This document shows, one piece after another, positions 28,483-38,769 of a stretch of DNA of 64,000 bases. The notes beneath the pieces are model-generated. The model saw nothing but the letters and a program-made list of their open reading frames with translations, did not search any database and was not told the DNA's origin. The stretch covers positions 2,604,001 to 2,668,000 of the forward strand of contig CM074759.1 of NCBI GenBank assembly GCA_037355855.1, in the 5' to 3' direction. A program made the translations under genes and the position numbers. Each line of letters opens with the position of its first letter. Within the stretch, counting starts at the first letter, position 1. Source of the stretch: Pseudo-nitzschia pungens (Eukaryota; Bacillariophyta; Bacillariophyceae; Bacillariales; Bacillariaceae).

Positions 28483-30205
28483 CCGGTGTGGTGAGGGACT
28501 GAAACCCAATAATTTTTAGACCGGTGTGGTGAGGGACTGAAACCCAATAATTTTGAGACCAGTGTGGTGAGGGACCGAAACCCAATAATTTTGAGACCGG
28601 TGTGGTGAGGGACTGAAACCCAATAATTTTGAGACCGGTGTGGTGAGGGACCGAAACCCAATAATTTTGAGACCAGTATGGTTAGGGACTGAAACCCAAT
28701 AATTTTGAGACCAGTATGGTTAGGGACTGAAACCCAATAATTTTGAGATTGGTGTGGTGAGGGACTGAAACCCATTAATTTTAAGACCGGTGTGGTTAGG
28801 GACTGGAACCTAATAATTTTTGAGACCGGTGTGCTGAGGGACTGAAACCCAATAATTTTGAGACCGGTGTGGTGAGGGACTGAAACCCAATAATTTTGAG
28901 ACCGGTGTGGTGAGGGACTGAAACCCAATAATTTTGAGACCGGTGTGGTGAGGGACTGAAACCCAATACTTTTGAGACCGGTGTGGTGAGGGACTGAAAC
29001 CCAATAATTTTGAGACCGGTGTGGTGAGGGACTGAAACCCAATAATTTTGAGACCAGTATGGTTAGGGACTGAAACCAAATAATTTTGAGATTGGTGTGG
29101 TGAGGGACTGAAACCCATTAATTTTAAGACCGGTGTGGTTAGGGACTGGAACCTAATAATTTTTGAGACCGGTGTGCTGAGGGACTGAAACCCAATAATT
29201 TTGAGACCGGTGTGGTGAGGGACTGAAACCCAATAATTTTGAGACCGGTGTGGTGAGGGACTGAAACCCAATAATTTTGAGACCGGTGTGGTGAGGGACT
29301 GAAACCCAATAATTTTGAGACCGGTGTGGTGAGGGACTGAAACCCAATACTTTTGAGACCGGTGTGGTGAGGGACTGAAACCCAATAATTTTGAGACCGG
29401 TGTGGTGAGGGACTGAAACCAAATAATTTTGAGACCGGTGTGGTGAGGGACTGAAACCCAATAATTTTGAGACCGGTGTGGTGAGGGACTGAAACCCAAT
29501 AATTTTGAGACCGGTGTGGTGAGGGACTGAAACCAAATAATTTTGAGACCGGTGTGGTGAGGGACTGAAACCCAATAATTTTTAGACCGGTGTGGTGAGG
29601 GACTGAAACCCAATAATTTTGAGATTGGTGTGGTGAGGGACTGAAACCCAATAATTTTGAGACCGGTGTGGTGAGGGACTGAAACCCAATACTTTTGAGA
29701 CCGGTGTGGTGAGGGACTGAAACCCAATAATTTTGAGACCGGTGTGGTGAGGGACTGAAACCCAATAATTTTGAGACCGGTGTGGTGAGGGACTGAAACC
29801 AAATAATTTTGAGACCGGTGTGGTGAGGGACTGAAACCCAATAATTTTTAGACCGGTGTGGTGAGGGACTGAAACCCAATAATTTTGAGACCAGTGTGGT
29901 GAGGGACCGAAACCCAATAATTTTGAGACCGGTGTGCTGAGGGACTGAAACCCAATAATTTTGAGACCGGTGTGGTGAGGGACTGAAACCCAATAATTTT
30001 GAGACCGGTGTGGTGAGGGACTGAAACCCAATAATTTTGAGACCGGTGTGGTGAGGGACTGAAACCCAATAATTTTGAGACCGGTGTGGTGAGGGACTGA
30101 AACCCAATAATTTTGAGACCGGTGTGGTGAGGGACTGAAACCCAATAATTTTAAGACCGGTGTGGTTAGGGACTGGAACCTAATAATTTTTGAGACCGGT
30201 GTGGT
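28474..30205 (+). repeat. 38-bp satellite array, right block (about 45 copies)
   Basis: Continuation of the array at 14452. Variant units recur in order: the set GATTGGTGTGG, CCCATTAATTTTAAG, GGTTAGGGACTGGAACC and GTGCTGAGGG appears near 28749 and again near 29091, a spacing of 342 bases or nine units, showing a higher-order repeat. Long open frames on the minus strand arise because the unit lacks stops there; they are not genes. Confidence 0.95.
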
Positions 30206-30677
30206 GAAACGTGCATTGTTGATACAGGCTTATGTATAAGATTTGAAATCGAAAGTGATTTCAAGTAACCTTACGTAACAAACAACTGGTAGAAAAAACT
30301 TTAACGTCTCGATTTCAAACAAAATAACCTCATTGCATATGAATGCAACTCAAATACCGTGAAAAACATAATCTTCAAAGTAAATAACCTCATCGCATAT
30401 GAATGCAACTCAAATACGTTTAAAAAAATCAATTAACGTCAAAAATTCCAATGGTAATAGCCATTTTTCATTTTAAGATCTTTCAGTGGTATAAAAAATG
30501 AGGCATCATTTTTAACAGTTCAAATCTCCCTAGAAGCCTACTATTAAAAAGTTCTATATACCATTTTTGAACCATTTCCACCTCTCAAACTCTCCCTTCT
30601 CCAAAATAAGAGCTACGTGCTAAAAAAGTTAAGAAAATTTCAAGCTTTTTACAACTCCACTTATAACAGTTTGTTTA
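30206..30677. other. AT-rich stretch with one direct repeat
   Basis: No gene seen. Contains a 60-base-spaced direct repeat with CATATGAATGCAACTCAAATAC at about 30336 and 30396. Otherwise simple AT-rich sequence. Confidence 0.6.
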
Positions 30678-30840
30678 CCGTAACCCCCTGCTTAGAAAAA
30701 ATTGACTCACAGTGAAGAGATCACTGGAAACCCTCATACCGTCATCATTGCCATGTATTGACAAACTCAGAGGGGGGTCTGAGGGTTTTCAGTGATCTCT
30801 TCACTGTGAGTCAATTTTTTCTAAGCAGGGGGTTACGGTT
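30678..30840. mobile_element. Foldback/MITE-like hairpin element (163 bp)
   Basis: Arms of about 60 bases (30678-30737 and 30781-30840) are nearly perfect reverse complements, starting ACCGTAACCCCCTGCTTAG, around a 43-base loop. No coding capacity and no clear target duplication. The size and shape fit a MITE. Confidence 0.75.
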
Positions 30841-30876
30841 CTTTTTTTTTGGTACGCTTCCGGTAAAAAGACTGTT

Positions 30877-30908
30877 ATTTCAATTGTTAGACGATCCGTA
30901 GTATTACA
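30877..30908 (-). repeat. Right terminal inverted repeat of the satellite element
   Basis: Reverse complement begins TGTAATACTACGGATCG; matches 13932-13963 with one mismatch. Confidence 0.75.
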
Positions 30909-31253
30909 TAATAACTGACATATTATTTTCTGCCTGTGACATAGATATATGAAATTCTTAACCAATTTTTTCATATTCTGGAGGAGACATATTTGCCTCC
31001 TTCAGAATATGCAACCAAATTTAAATTTCAAGGGAATCTTGAAAACAAGAATTGACTCTTAAAGTTCAGTCACTCAACAGATACCAGTCGCCCAACGGTC
31101 GACAAAAATGTGTTTCTTTTTCGGCCACTCGGAGTATGTTTTTTTGTTAACCTTTTTTTTTGTTATTTGCCACAGTCCGTGTTGCCACTCTTGTTGCTGC
31201 TGTTGCTGTTTTATTGCACCTCTTTTGTTCCCAACCATCCAAACTAAAGAACA

Positions 31254-32027
31254 ATGACACTGCTGAGTCAAGATCGAACAGGCATGCTGGCAAGCCATGC
31301 AATTATCACTGCTGGAATCGAGAGAGCGAATATGGTGATGGGAGTTCGGTCGTGTAAATTTTGCGGAAGCAAACATAATTTAAAAATACCACAATCGATA
31401 ACAATCACCAAGATGGTGCAAGGTGGAGGCCGGAGACCTGATTCTGGGAATTACACAGAGGTGGAACTCAGGCACATGTTTGCTGTGATGAGGGAGATCT
31501 TACCAATCGGACCAGACGAGTGGCAGCGGGTTGCTGATAGACATGCAGAAAAATTCCCAGGAAGAGAGGTTGACTCAATTTGGAGGAAGTATTCAACATA
31601 CCACAGAAAGCAAGTTCCAACTGGAGATCCTCTTTGCCCATGGGAAGTGAGAGAGGCAAAGCGAATCAAACATTTGATTGGCAAAAGGGCTCAACTTGGA
31701 GAAGCAGAAGATGAGGTCTTTAATCTCGAAACCAGACAGTTCACCAACAAGAACACCGAAGATGACTACCCCCCACCCCCACCACTTGGTCAACCCTCCC
31801 AACTAACATTGACTGCTGATGAAGACAACAATTCACCAGCAGCAGAGGACAATCCCGCTGTCTTGACTCCAGGGATTACTTCTGTGTCTTCTGGTTTAAC
31901 TGTTTCTGGTGTTGCAACTTCCAAAAGACAATACAACAGAAGAAGAGGAGGAGAAGAAGTGCTTGAGGTCTTGAGAAGTCAAGTAGAGTTGCAGAGAGAA
32001 GCGCTGTTGGACGCTAAGGATCATTGA
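31254..32027 (+). CDS. Harbinger-associated Myb/SANT-like protein
   Basis: Open frame of 257 residues; the conserved part starts at or near the internal Met at 31413 (MVQGGGRRPDSGNYT), which may be the true start. A SANT-like segment with spaced aromatics and Leu (YTEVELRHMFAVMREILP, then DEWQRVADRH, VDSIWRKYSTYHRK) is followed by TGDPLCPWEVREAKRIK, typical of Myb-like proteins that accompany Harbinger transposases in stramenopiles. The rest is Pro/Ser/Thr-rich with a basic KRQYNRRRGGE stretch and a helical end. In known PIF/Harbinger systems this partner binds element ends and helps the transposase enter the nucleus. The gene is convergent with the transposase gene. Confidence 0.8.
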   Translation: MTLLSQDRTGMLASHAIITAGIERANMVMGVRSCKFCGSKHNLKIPQSITITKMVQGGGRRPDSGNYTEVELRHMFAVMREILPIGPDEWQRVADRHAEKFPGREVDSIWRKYSTYHRKQVPTGDPLCPWEVREAKRIKHLIGKRAQLGEAEDEVFNLETRQFTNKNTEDDYPPPPPLGQPSQLTLTADEDNNSPAAEDNPAVLTPGITSVSSGLTVSGVATSKRQYNRRRGGEEVLEVLRSQVELQREALLDAKDH

Positions 32028-32363
32028 AAGATGATGTTGGAAACTATCCAAGCTTGTGTCGCCGGTGCTGTAGAGTTCTCCAAGAACATGTTTGCTGCAA
32101 GCAATCCTACTGTGAATCCTGGTGCTGCTGCGAATCCTGTTGCCACTGCTGCTGTTGCGCGAATTCTGCTGCTAGTAAGAAGCGCAAGCGTTGCACTATT
32201 GATCTCAATGATGATAGTAGTGACAGTGACATCAATCTCGACTAAAAGACAGTGATTTACGGAGTATTTCTTTGCCAGGAACAAAACTATGCTTGTTGTT
32301 AACGCTAAAGGCTATTTTTAGTAAAAAAAAAACAAAAATTAACTCGTTGTTCGTAACTCGGTA
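32028..32363. other. Intergenic region between convergent Harbinger genes
   Basis: Continues Cys- and Ala-codon-rich sequence just after the Myb stop (32030-32245); a frame with many Cys is open but looks like continuation or read-past. Both 3' UTRs should lie here. Confidence 0.4.
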
Positions 32364-33368
32364 CTACGAATTGTTAAGATTATCAAAGAAGTCATTTGCC
32401 GTGTCAGTTGGAATCAACTCATAAGAAAAGAACCCTTTGGTCTCCCTCATGAAGGTGTTCAGGATTGTATTAATCTGTACCCTTGACGTTTGGTAGTTGT
32501 ATAGAAGGAGTGCAAGATGGATTATAATCTTTCTCTCTCCAAACTTTTCTAAGGACATGTTGTCCTTCAGTCGCGGAAATCCTCCTTGGATCTGTCTCAT
32601 CCCCCACTCAGACAGTTGTCGACAGCTAGTTGCAGCATTGTTGAGTACCAGATCCTGTGGCGTGTCTGGATCATTCTGTCCACTCTTGATAAGGAAGTCT
32701 TTGGTTTGTTTGTGAAAAGCTGAGTCAACCACTACCCTTGCATTGAAATCATCGAACACCTTCTCCATCTTGTCGTATGAACCATAGTCGGATATAGTAC
32801 TATCATGCCAACATCCAGGGCCGTTATACACAGCAGCCTGGATTTTTCCATCCGGTGCAAATAAAAGCACAGAGTTGATAAAAGTTCCGGTAGTCCAACC
32901 ATTATAGAAGTTGTTCTGTATCACCCAGTTACATGATTTCTCGAATGGAAGTTTAAGTCCATCACAAGCGCCCCAGACTCTGTGCTCCCCTAAGGCAGGA
33001 TATTTTGCAGCAATGGCGTCGACGTATATCTCAACCTCATCAGCAGTTGGCAACCTCACCTCTGCAAGGGGGTGTGTTTGCAACGCAGACAGAAGGATCC
33101 TACAAGCGAATCTAAGCCATTTGTACATGGGAGTAGCAGTTGAACCAAAAGCCCAGCCTATTGCTCTTGCAGCGGATCCACGACTTCTAAACCAATACAA
33201 GAGGAGACCAAGGCAACCAATTGCATCAAGCTCTCTTTTCCTTCCTGTTTTCTTCTTCAACTTCCTGATAATTCCAGTGTCAACGTCATAGGTATAAGTA
33301 TCATACAACGGTTGGAATAGATCAAGCATCTCGTTGAAGACTTCATGATTAACCCCACAGCAGTTTAA
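32364..33368 (-). pseudogene. PIF/Harbinger transposase, main part (interrupted gene)
   Basis: DDE_4-type transposase; 321 residues from the first internal Met at 33329, but the frame is open upstream to 33368. Catalytic motifs: GACDGLKLPFEKS (Asp), PGCWHDSTIS (Asp of the HDS motif), VVVDSAFHK and EWGMRQIQGGFPRLKD (Glu). A helix-turn-helix-like region (AIGCLGLLLYWFRSRGSAARAIG) precedes the core. At 33350-33368 the frame runs into the duplicated target of the LINE; the missing N-terminus reads in frame at 63016-62969. All catalytic residues are present, so the gene was probably whole before the insertion. Confidence 0.85.
33350..33368. other. 19-bp target duplication of LINE copy B (left)
   Basis: TAACCCCACAGCAGTTTAA, identical to 62969-62987. 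The last bases overlap the start of the A/T-rich LINE tail, so the true length may be 17-19. Confidence 0.85.
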
Positions 33369-33695
33369 TAATAATAATATACGTATTTAAATAACTTTAC
33401 CACCACAGGTGGAACTAAATTACTCAGTCTGTAACCAGACTTTTCCGTCGCCTCCATCAGAGAGTCAGGACCCAAGTGGTAGAACGACAATTTTTCAAAC
33501 AAACCTGGAACATCAAGCAGGGTAAGAGGCAAAACAAGGCCCACACAGGAGGGGCTTGAGGGGAAGGGAAAGGGGAAGGAAGACAATGGAAGAATTCCCA
33601 AAAAAGATAATGGAAAAAGTCCCACTATCACAATGTTGTACAGGACAGGGAGCAGGAAGATAGTGGATATCACCAAGGGACAAGGAGAAACCACC
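33369..33695 (-). other. LINE copy B 3' UTR and tail
   Basis: Closely similar to 2436-2761 in copy A. Ends on the minus strand with TATTTAAATACGTATATTATTATTATTA. No gene. Confidence 0.85.
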
Positions 33696-35110
33696 CTAAG
33701 CGCCAGTAAGCCAAGCTCTCAAGAGGGCAGCCTCCTGTTGGTATGGCAGCACTGGTGGGGCAGGAGCTGCATACTGTTTCCTAGCAAGATGGATAGTTGC
33801 AAGCCACTGCCTCTTTGCAGTGAGGGAGTAGCCTTGAAGGACCTGGAGAGGGGTTTGGAGAAGGGAGTGTGACTGGGGAAGGGCACCGGCTATACCAATG
33901 GCCAATTCAGAGGAGATGGAAGCATCAAGAGATTGGTGTTGTTCAGCCTCAAGTGTTCCCCCAGGGCCATGGAGTCGCTCATTCCGATAAGTCCATAGAT
34001 CCCAGCAAGTGAGAAAGAACTGATGGATGATAGCTGTAGCCCAACGTTTGGGAGAGCGCTTACTGCCAATCTGAGAGTAGTAATCAGCCTGGACGCGATG
34101 CCAGAGAGGTGACCACCTACCAAGAAGCCAGTTGTGCCAGCCAATTGTCCTCTGTGCCCTGACAGCAGCTGCAATTGCACAGGGATAGGATGATGGGGAA
34201 ATGTGTCGGCCCTTCCGAACTCGGATAAGAAGATCCACTATGGCAGCCACCAAGGATGGATCAGCCAATTCAACCTCAAGCCTCTGCTGCAGGGGTCCCT
34301 GAAAGGCATTCACACTGTGCTTGACAGCCCCAGGGTCCTTGCATGAAAGCACATGAGAGACCTTCTCGTTATCTGCATCACACAAGGGATATCGGGAGTG
34401 ATCCTGATACTGGTAGTGAAGTAACTGGTTACCAACTCCAATGCAGCCAGAAGCAAACTTGACAAACCACCTTCGCATACCAGGAGGGAGACGCTTGAAG
34501 GCAGACTGATGGGCACACCGATGGATGGAACTCAAAACTGGTTGGGGAATAGGAATATCATGATGGGTCTGCCAGTATTGGAGAAGAGGAGGACCAGAAA
34601 TGGCAACATGCAATGCATCCTTATCAAACTGTGAGCACTTGCAACCATTGAGGGAAAGTGCCCATGACTCAAACACAAGTCTTGGGTAGTGATAAGGTGA
34701 CTTCCGGTGAAGGGAGAGAAAAGCCTTGGCCATGCCATCAACCTGATGATTGCGAAGAGCCCACCAGTCAAGAAAGATCCCAGCTTGATGTCCCTGGACC
34801 CACCGAAATTTCACAGAGATTGGCAGAGCAGAAATCATGTTTCGGATGACATAGACATAATCAAAAGACTTCTGGGAAATAACCAAAGGCCAAGATCCCT
34901 GAGCCTGTTTGACGGCTGTGTCCCCATCAAGTGCAATGGTGAGAGATCCATTGTCAATATCAAACAGATTCACCAGAGCAGTGCAGCATGTGAGACCACC
35001 AATGATGCCTGCCAATTCACTCCGGTAAGAGGACTGATCCTCAGGATGGCCACTGACAAAATTACACCCAGTGAGGAACAGGGATGAAGTCTTGATGGAG
35101 GTATTGGGTG
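33696..35110 (-). pseudogene. LINE copy B ORF2, 3' part: RNase H and Cys/His tail
   Basis: Continuous frame of about 470 codons ending RAWLTGA. Contains SSYRSELAGI (Glu), ALDGDTAVK (Asp), WVQGHQAG (His) and NHQVDGMAKA (Asp) of RNase H, then the PLCDADNEKVSHVLSC zinc-like motif and a long C-terminal tail. Unlike copy A there is no internal stop. The first RNase H Asp (CDGSF in copy A near 978) is missing because the frame is joined to the truncated integrase of G6 at about 35111. It has no RT attached and no own start codon, so it is inactive as it stands. Confidence 0.85.
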
Positions 35111-36150
35111 TACCCCAGGGTGGTGTGAATGGCGCTTCTGATAGCATATGCTGCCTTGGTGGTGAATTCCTCAAAGGGGTCCTTCTCGTGGAGGTCCCTG
35201 TTCTCCAGGTTGAAGGACAGCAAGCAGTCCTTTAACACCTGGTGGATCCTTTCCAGTACTGAATTGGATTGTGGATTCCAAGCCCCACTGGGTTTTCTTT
35301 TCATCCCCATGTTCTCGCAGAGCTCTTGGAACTCTGCTTTGAACTCACTCCCGCCATCAAAGCCAATTTCCTTTGGGCGCGGATATCTTGCCAGCCAGGT
35401 ACTGTCCAACAATCGTTGAGTTTCTGCTGCATTTGGGGAGTCCTTCAGGTGAGCCAGTTCAAACCATCCGGTCACTGGGTCCACCATGGTGAGGACGTGG
35501 ATTTGGTAGTCTTTGCCGTTCTTGTTGTGGACAGTTGCTGGTCCCCAGAGGTCCACATTGACCCTCTGCCATTTGGTGACTTCAGCTGCTTTTTCCGGTA
35601 GTAGTCCATACTTCTTCCGGCCACTCTTCTTAAACATCTGGCATGTGTGACAGTGCTTGCATAGGTCCTGGACGTCCCTACGGAGACCCTTCCAGGTGAA
35701 GACTGAGCGTATGCTCTGTTCCATCCTCTTTTCCCCCGGGTGCACCAACATTGTGTGGTACCAATCCATCACTCTTTGTTTGAGCTTGTCGGGAATCAGG
35801 ATCTTGCCTTCTTTGTGGATGAGACTGAAACCTTCCACATTTTTGGTGGTTAGGCCTTTGTCTTTTTCCAAATCATTCATGATTTTCGTGTTCTTCTGCT
35901 GGTAGAACTGGATCATATCCGGGCCAAGTGGGAATGCACTATTGCCCTGGAATTCTTCCGGCGCTTCTCCAAGTGGGAATAGGAGTTGCCGGAGGTGCGC
36001 TTCCTCGTCCGCATAGGTCAAGGGCTTATTTGGTGGTAGCCATTCTACCGTATCTGCTGGGTCATCTGTGATGTCCAGTCGGGACAACGCGTCTGCTGCA
36101 TCATTTTCTTTGCCAGCAACATGCTTGACTACCGGGTGGAACTCCTCCAT
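35111..36150 (-). pseudogene. pol: G6 integrase, 3'-truncated
   Basis: Begins after a TGA at 36160-36162 (TGG in intact relatives, within VR-x-RLLMEEFHP). First comes the end of RNase H and the connection (ADALSRLD). The integrase zinc site is YHTMLVHPG with CKHCHTC. The catalytic triad is NVDLWGP, FDGGSEF and NSVLERIHQ. The sequence stops matching integrase after TKAAYAIRSAIHTTLG and passes into LINE bases (35110 and below), losing the C-terminal module and the 3' LTR. Non-functional. Confidence 0.85.
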
Positions 36151-36159
36151 GAGGAGTCT

Positions 36160-37392
36160 TCACCGGACCATTCTTTGGGTCGGCATCTGCTGATACAATA
36201 GGTTCAGGTGATCCGTGTGAATGGTTACATCTTGTCCTCGTAGGATTCCTTCGAACGCTTTTAAGCCTTCCACTATGCCCAGGAGTTCTTTTTCCCCGAC
36301 AGTGTAGTTGAGCTGCGCTGAGTTCAGTTTCCTTGTGTAGAAACCAAGGGGTTTGCCGTCTTGGCATACAGTTGCCCCCAGTTGCCGGTCACTGGCATCT
36401 GAGTAGAGATGAAATGGTTTTGTAAAGTCCGGGAATGCGAGTTTTGCCTCGTCTGCGAGCATCCTCTTCGCCTCCATGAAAGCTTTCTGCTCTGCTGGGC
36501 CCCAGTACCAATTTGTTTTCCCCTTCTTGCCCGCAAGCTTGTTGAGGGGGGCCAGGATGTGGGAGCGGCGCTTCCACATGTCCCTGTAAAAATTGACCAT
36601 CCCAAGGAACATCTTGAGTTGCTTGGTGTTCTTGGGGGGTTCCAGGCGCTTCATCGCCTCCAGCTTCTTTGGCTGGGGTTGAATGCCCTCTGTTGTTAGT
36701 AGAAAACCCAAATACTCCACTTCCGTTTGCATGAAGAAGGATTTTCGTAAGTTGGCTCGAAAGCCAGCATCATCCAGTCTCTGGAGGACTGTGTCGATTT
36801 TGTCGAGGTGGTCCTGTTCAGACTCCCCCTCTCGTTGGATGATTAAGATATCATCGATGTAGACAAGGACGTAGTCCAGATCTCCCAGTAGGTTCATCAT
36901 GACGGACTGGAAGATATCCGGTGCGCATGCAATCCCCATAGCCAGTCTCTTGTAGGCATACTTTCCCCATGGCAAGATGGTAGAGCAAATCTTCTGGCTC
37001 TCCTTGCAGATGGGGATGGTGTAGTATCCTTGGGACAGGTCCAGTGCCGTAGCGGACTTGAATTTCTGGAGCCGTTGGATAGTTTCCCCTATTCGTGGTA
37101 GTGGGAATGGTTTCCTTTGGATTGCGGCGTTCATCTTACGGAAGTCCGTGAGTACTCGTATGTCCCCTGTCTTTTTGGGTTGACAAAATGTAGGCGATGC
37201 CCACGGGGAGTCGTCATCATGTGGAAGTTTCTCCAGGACTCCAATATCACAGAGTCTGTTGATTTCCTTCCGGAGTGCTTGTTCAAAGGCATGGGGTACA
37301 GAGTAGTACCTCTGCCGGACCTGGTTTAACGCCTGGTTGGAGTTCGATAGATACCGGTTCAATGTTTTTGAGAAGTCCCAGACCTCCTCCAA
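36160..37392 (-). pseudogene. pol: G6 reverse transcriptase and RNase H
   Basis: RT with KEINRLCDIGVLEKLP, TDFRKMNAAIQRKPFPLPRI, the catalytic VYIDDIL and LGFLLTTEGI. RNase H follows with LYSDASDRQLG, VGEKELLGIV and IHTDHLNLLY. The frame differs from the protease frame: the two overlap at about 37283-37392 and the expected join lies near 37320 (PGVKP to RQRYYSVPHA). Because this is inside a conserved segment I read it as a one-base mutation, not programmed frameshifting. It ends at the TGA at 36160-36162. Confidence 0.85.
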
Positions 37393-38035
37393 AGAGTGTA
37401 GGGAACTTCTTCAATGTGTTTTTCAAGGCTTCCTTAGACACTTCGGTGATCTCCAGGTCATTGACCATGGAGTCTATATCTACTTTGGAGTAGTCTGCGT
37501 CCAGAATTTTGGCTTGCCTTTCCTCCTCCTGTTGAAGGATTGGACTTTGTGTGTTGGCAAAGAACACTGCCTCACATTTGTCCGGGTCCGAGAGCTCCCC
37601 CATTCCCTTCATGGGGATGGAGTCACCCTGCCATGTGATTGTCTGGGAGCTGTATTTGATATCCAGTCCCATTTGTGCCATCAGGTCGGATCCTATGATC
37701 ATGTCATAGGGCACCTCCTCGTGGTGATGGTACTCATCCACTTGGAAGGTCCATTTAATGGTCTTAGAATTTGAAAACTTGATCAGCCTCAGTCCCACTG
37801 AAGCCGCGGACCTTGTTCGAAATTTGCCCCCATAGGTGTTATAGGTGACAGATCGTTGGTCCCGGTTCGTAAGTTGACTTCGGTCGACAAAGTGTCTTAG
37901 GATTATAGACTTGGAGCATCCTGAGTCCAGTAGACCCCGGAGCATCCTCCCCCTTCCCTTGTGGTCCAATACCTCCACACAGACGTCCGCAAATCTGTTG
38001 ATTATGCGCGGCCCGGTGTGGATGGTATCGACCAT
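37283..38035 (-). pseudogene. pol: G6 protease region
   Basis: Aspartic protease with GRMLRGLLDSGCSKSI (active-site DSG), a later GSDLMAQMGLDI strand and a spacer to RT. It follows gag in the same frame, with only the TGA at 38036-38038 between them and an ATG directly after it, so G6 also has a UGA at the gag/pol border. The frame is lost near 37320 before RT. Confidence 0.8.
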
Positions 38036-38719
38036 TCAGTTGTGGGATCCTTTCTTTTTGAAAGTCTTCCTGTACTTTCTTCTGTACTCCTTGAGCTCTC
38101 TGTCGGAGATGTCGATCTCGTCGTCAGAGACTTCATGATCAGCTTGGGCCGTGGCCAGTACATAGGAATACTCGTGGTTGGAGAGATTCCTTCCCCAGTG
38201 GGGTTTGGAGTGTTGCTCAGTGTCTGAGTCTTCTTTCGCCACAAAATGCTCCTTGAGCAAGTTGATGGTTTCTCGGTCGAATTTCCCCTTCTTGGGGGGT
38301 CCTCCGGTTAGTTTCCAGCATTTGCCGGCGTGGGTCTTGCCACAAATTTTGCAAAGTTGCTTATTGTTGTCCATTGGGCGCTTCTTTTTGTTGGGCGACT
38401 TTCCAGTTCCTCCCCCAGAAGTGGCCTTGGAGTTTTTCTTGGTTCCACCATTTTGTTTTTCCAATTCGGTGATTCGTTTGCGGAGTTCCTCCTCGCTGCG
38501 AATGGTGGTTTCCAAATTTTCGAGTTTATCGATGGTGGTGTTGAAGGAGTGGGCGAAGACGTCCCATCCAATATGTTCCAGTTTGTCCCTCTGGGTGTGG
38601 GTCATACTGGTGTCCAGAATTTCCTTCATCTCGTCTTGCGTGAAGCTGGAGGGTGCCGTCCCTGTGGCTGCGCCACTTTCCCAGAGTCACTCTGGTAGAT
38701 AGCTTTGTAGTTCGGCCAT
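38036..38719 (-). pseudogene. gag: G6 gag
   Basis: Probable start ATG at 38719 (MAELQSYLPE), followed by a TGA at codon 11 (38687-38689); the remaining frame is open. A coiled-coil-like stretch (RSEEELRKRITELEKQ) precedes a basic linker and a zinc knuckle CKICGKTHAGKC (C-x2-C-x4-H-x4-C). The C-terminus is acidic (VSDDEIDISDRELKEY). Ends at TGA 38036-38038, beyond which the protease continues in frame. The early stop makes this copy defective unless translation starts later, e.g. at 38629. Confidence 0.8.
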
Positions 38720-38730
38720 TCGATTGGCCC

Positions 38731-38744
38731 AGGCTCTGATGCCA
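38731..38744 (-). promoter_or_regulatory. G6 primer-binding site (tRNA-iMet type)
   Basis: On the minus strand TGGCATCAGAGCCT, one base from the TGGTATCAGAGC primer site common in plant LTR elements, 11 bases before the proposed gag ATG and preceded by AACA as an LTR end would be. The rest of the LTR is missing. Confidence 0.65.
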
Positions 38745-38769
38745 TGTTTCATGTCGACTCGCATCCCCC

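Larger units (their letters stand above)
13932..30908. mobile_element. Satellite-filled DNA element with 32-bp inverted ends (carries the MULE)
   Basis: Ends are 32-base inverted repeats with one mismatch: 13932-13963 (starts TGTAATACTACGGATCG) and 30877-30908 (its reverse complement). After removing the nested MULE and one 9-bp duplication the element is about 3.2 kb and has no coding region of its own: three 145-bp tandem repeats, about 52 copies of a 38-bp repeat, an AT-rich stretch and a hairpin element. It looks like a non-autonomous DNA transposon, but I could not find a convincing target duplication outside the ends. Confidence 0.6.
30909..33349. mobile_element. PIF/Harbinger-type element, left part
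   Basis: Holds a Myb/SANT-like gene pointing right and the main part of a DDE_4-type transposase gene pointing left, the two-gene plan of PIF/Harbinger elements. The transposase gene is cut at 33350-33368 by the LINE copy B insertion; its first codons are at 62969-63016. Terminal inverted repeats were not identified. 30909-31253 has a small imperfect hairpin (about 30970-31012, CATATTCTG...CAGAATATG) and a T-rich stretch, with no other gene. Confidence 0.75.
35111..38745 (-). mobile_element. Gypsy element G6: internal region without LTRs
   Basis: A different Ty3/gypsy lineage from G1-G5. It runs from a tRNA-type primer site (38744-38731) through gag, protease, RT and RNase H to an integrase cut short after AIHTTLG. 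Both LTRs are absent: at most about 20 bases ending in AACA precede the primer site, and LINE sequence follows the broken integrase directly. It carries an early gag stop, a +/-1 frameshift in the PR-RT junction and a Trp-to-TGA change in RNase H. Confidence 0.8.

Noticed and set aside
28398..30145. Long minus-strand frames with repeated GFSPSPHRSQNYWVSVPHHTG-type residues
   Set aside because: The 38-bp unit lacks stops in these frames, so long frames are automatic. Several frames are open at once, which argues against a protein.
28474..30205. Possible CRISPR array (regular 38-bp repeats)
   Set aside because: Repeats are contiguous with no unique spacers, and the setting is a eukaryotic transposon cluster.
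13920..30920. Target duplication outside the 32-bp inverted ends
   Set aside because: Flanks (…TATGCACG and TAATAACTG…) do not match at any length from 2 to 11, so no duplication is claimed.
32024..32255. Cys-rich and Ala-rich short frames after the Myb-like gene
   Set aside because: Two overlapping frames are open in skewed GCT/TGC repeats; neither has recognisable features, and no start is favoured.
37283..37392. Programmed frameshift between protease and RT of G6
   Set aside because: The frame change lies within a conserved PR-RT segment, without a slippery site I can recognise, in an element with other lesions; a simple indel is more likely.
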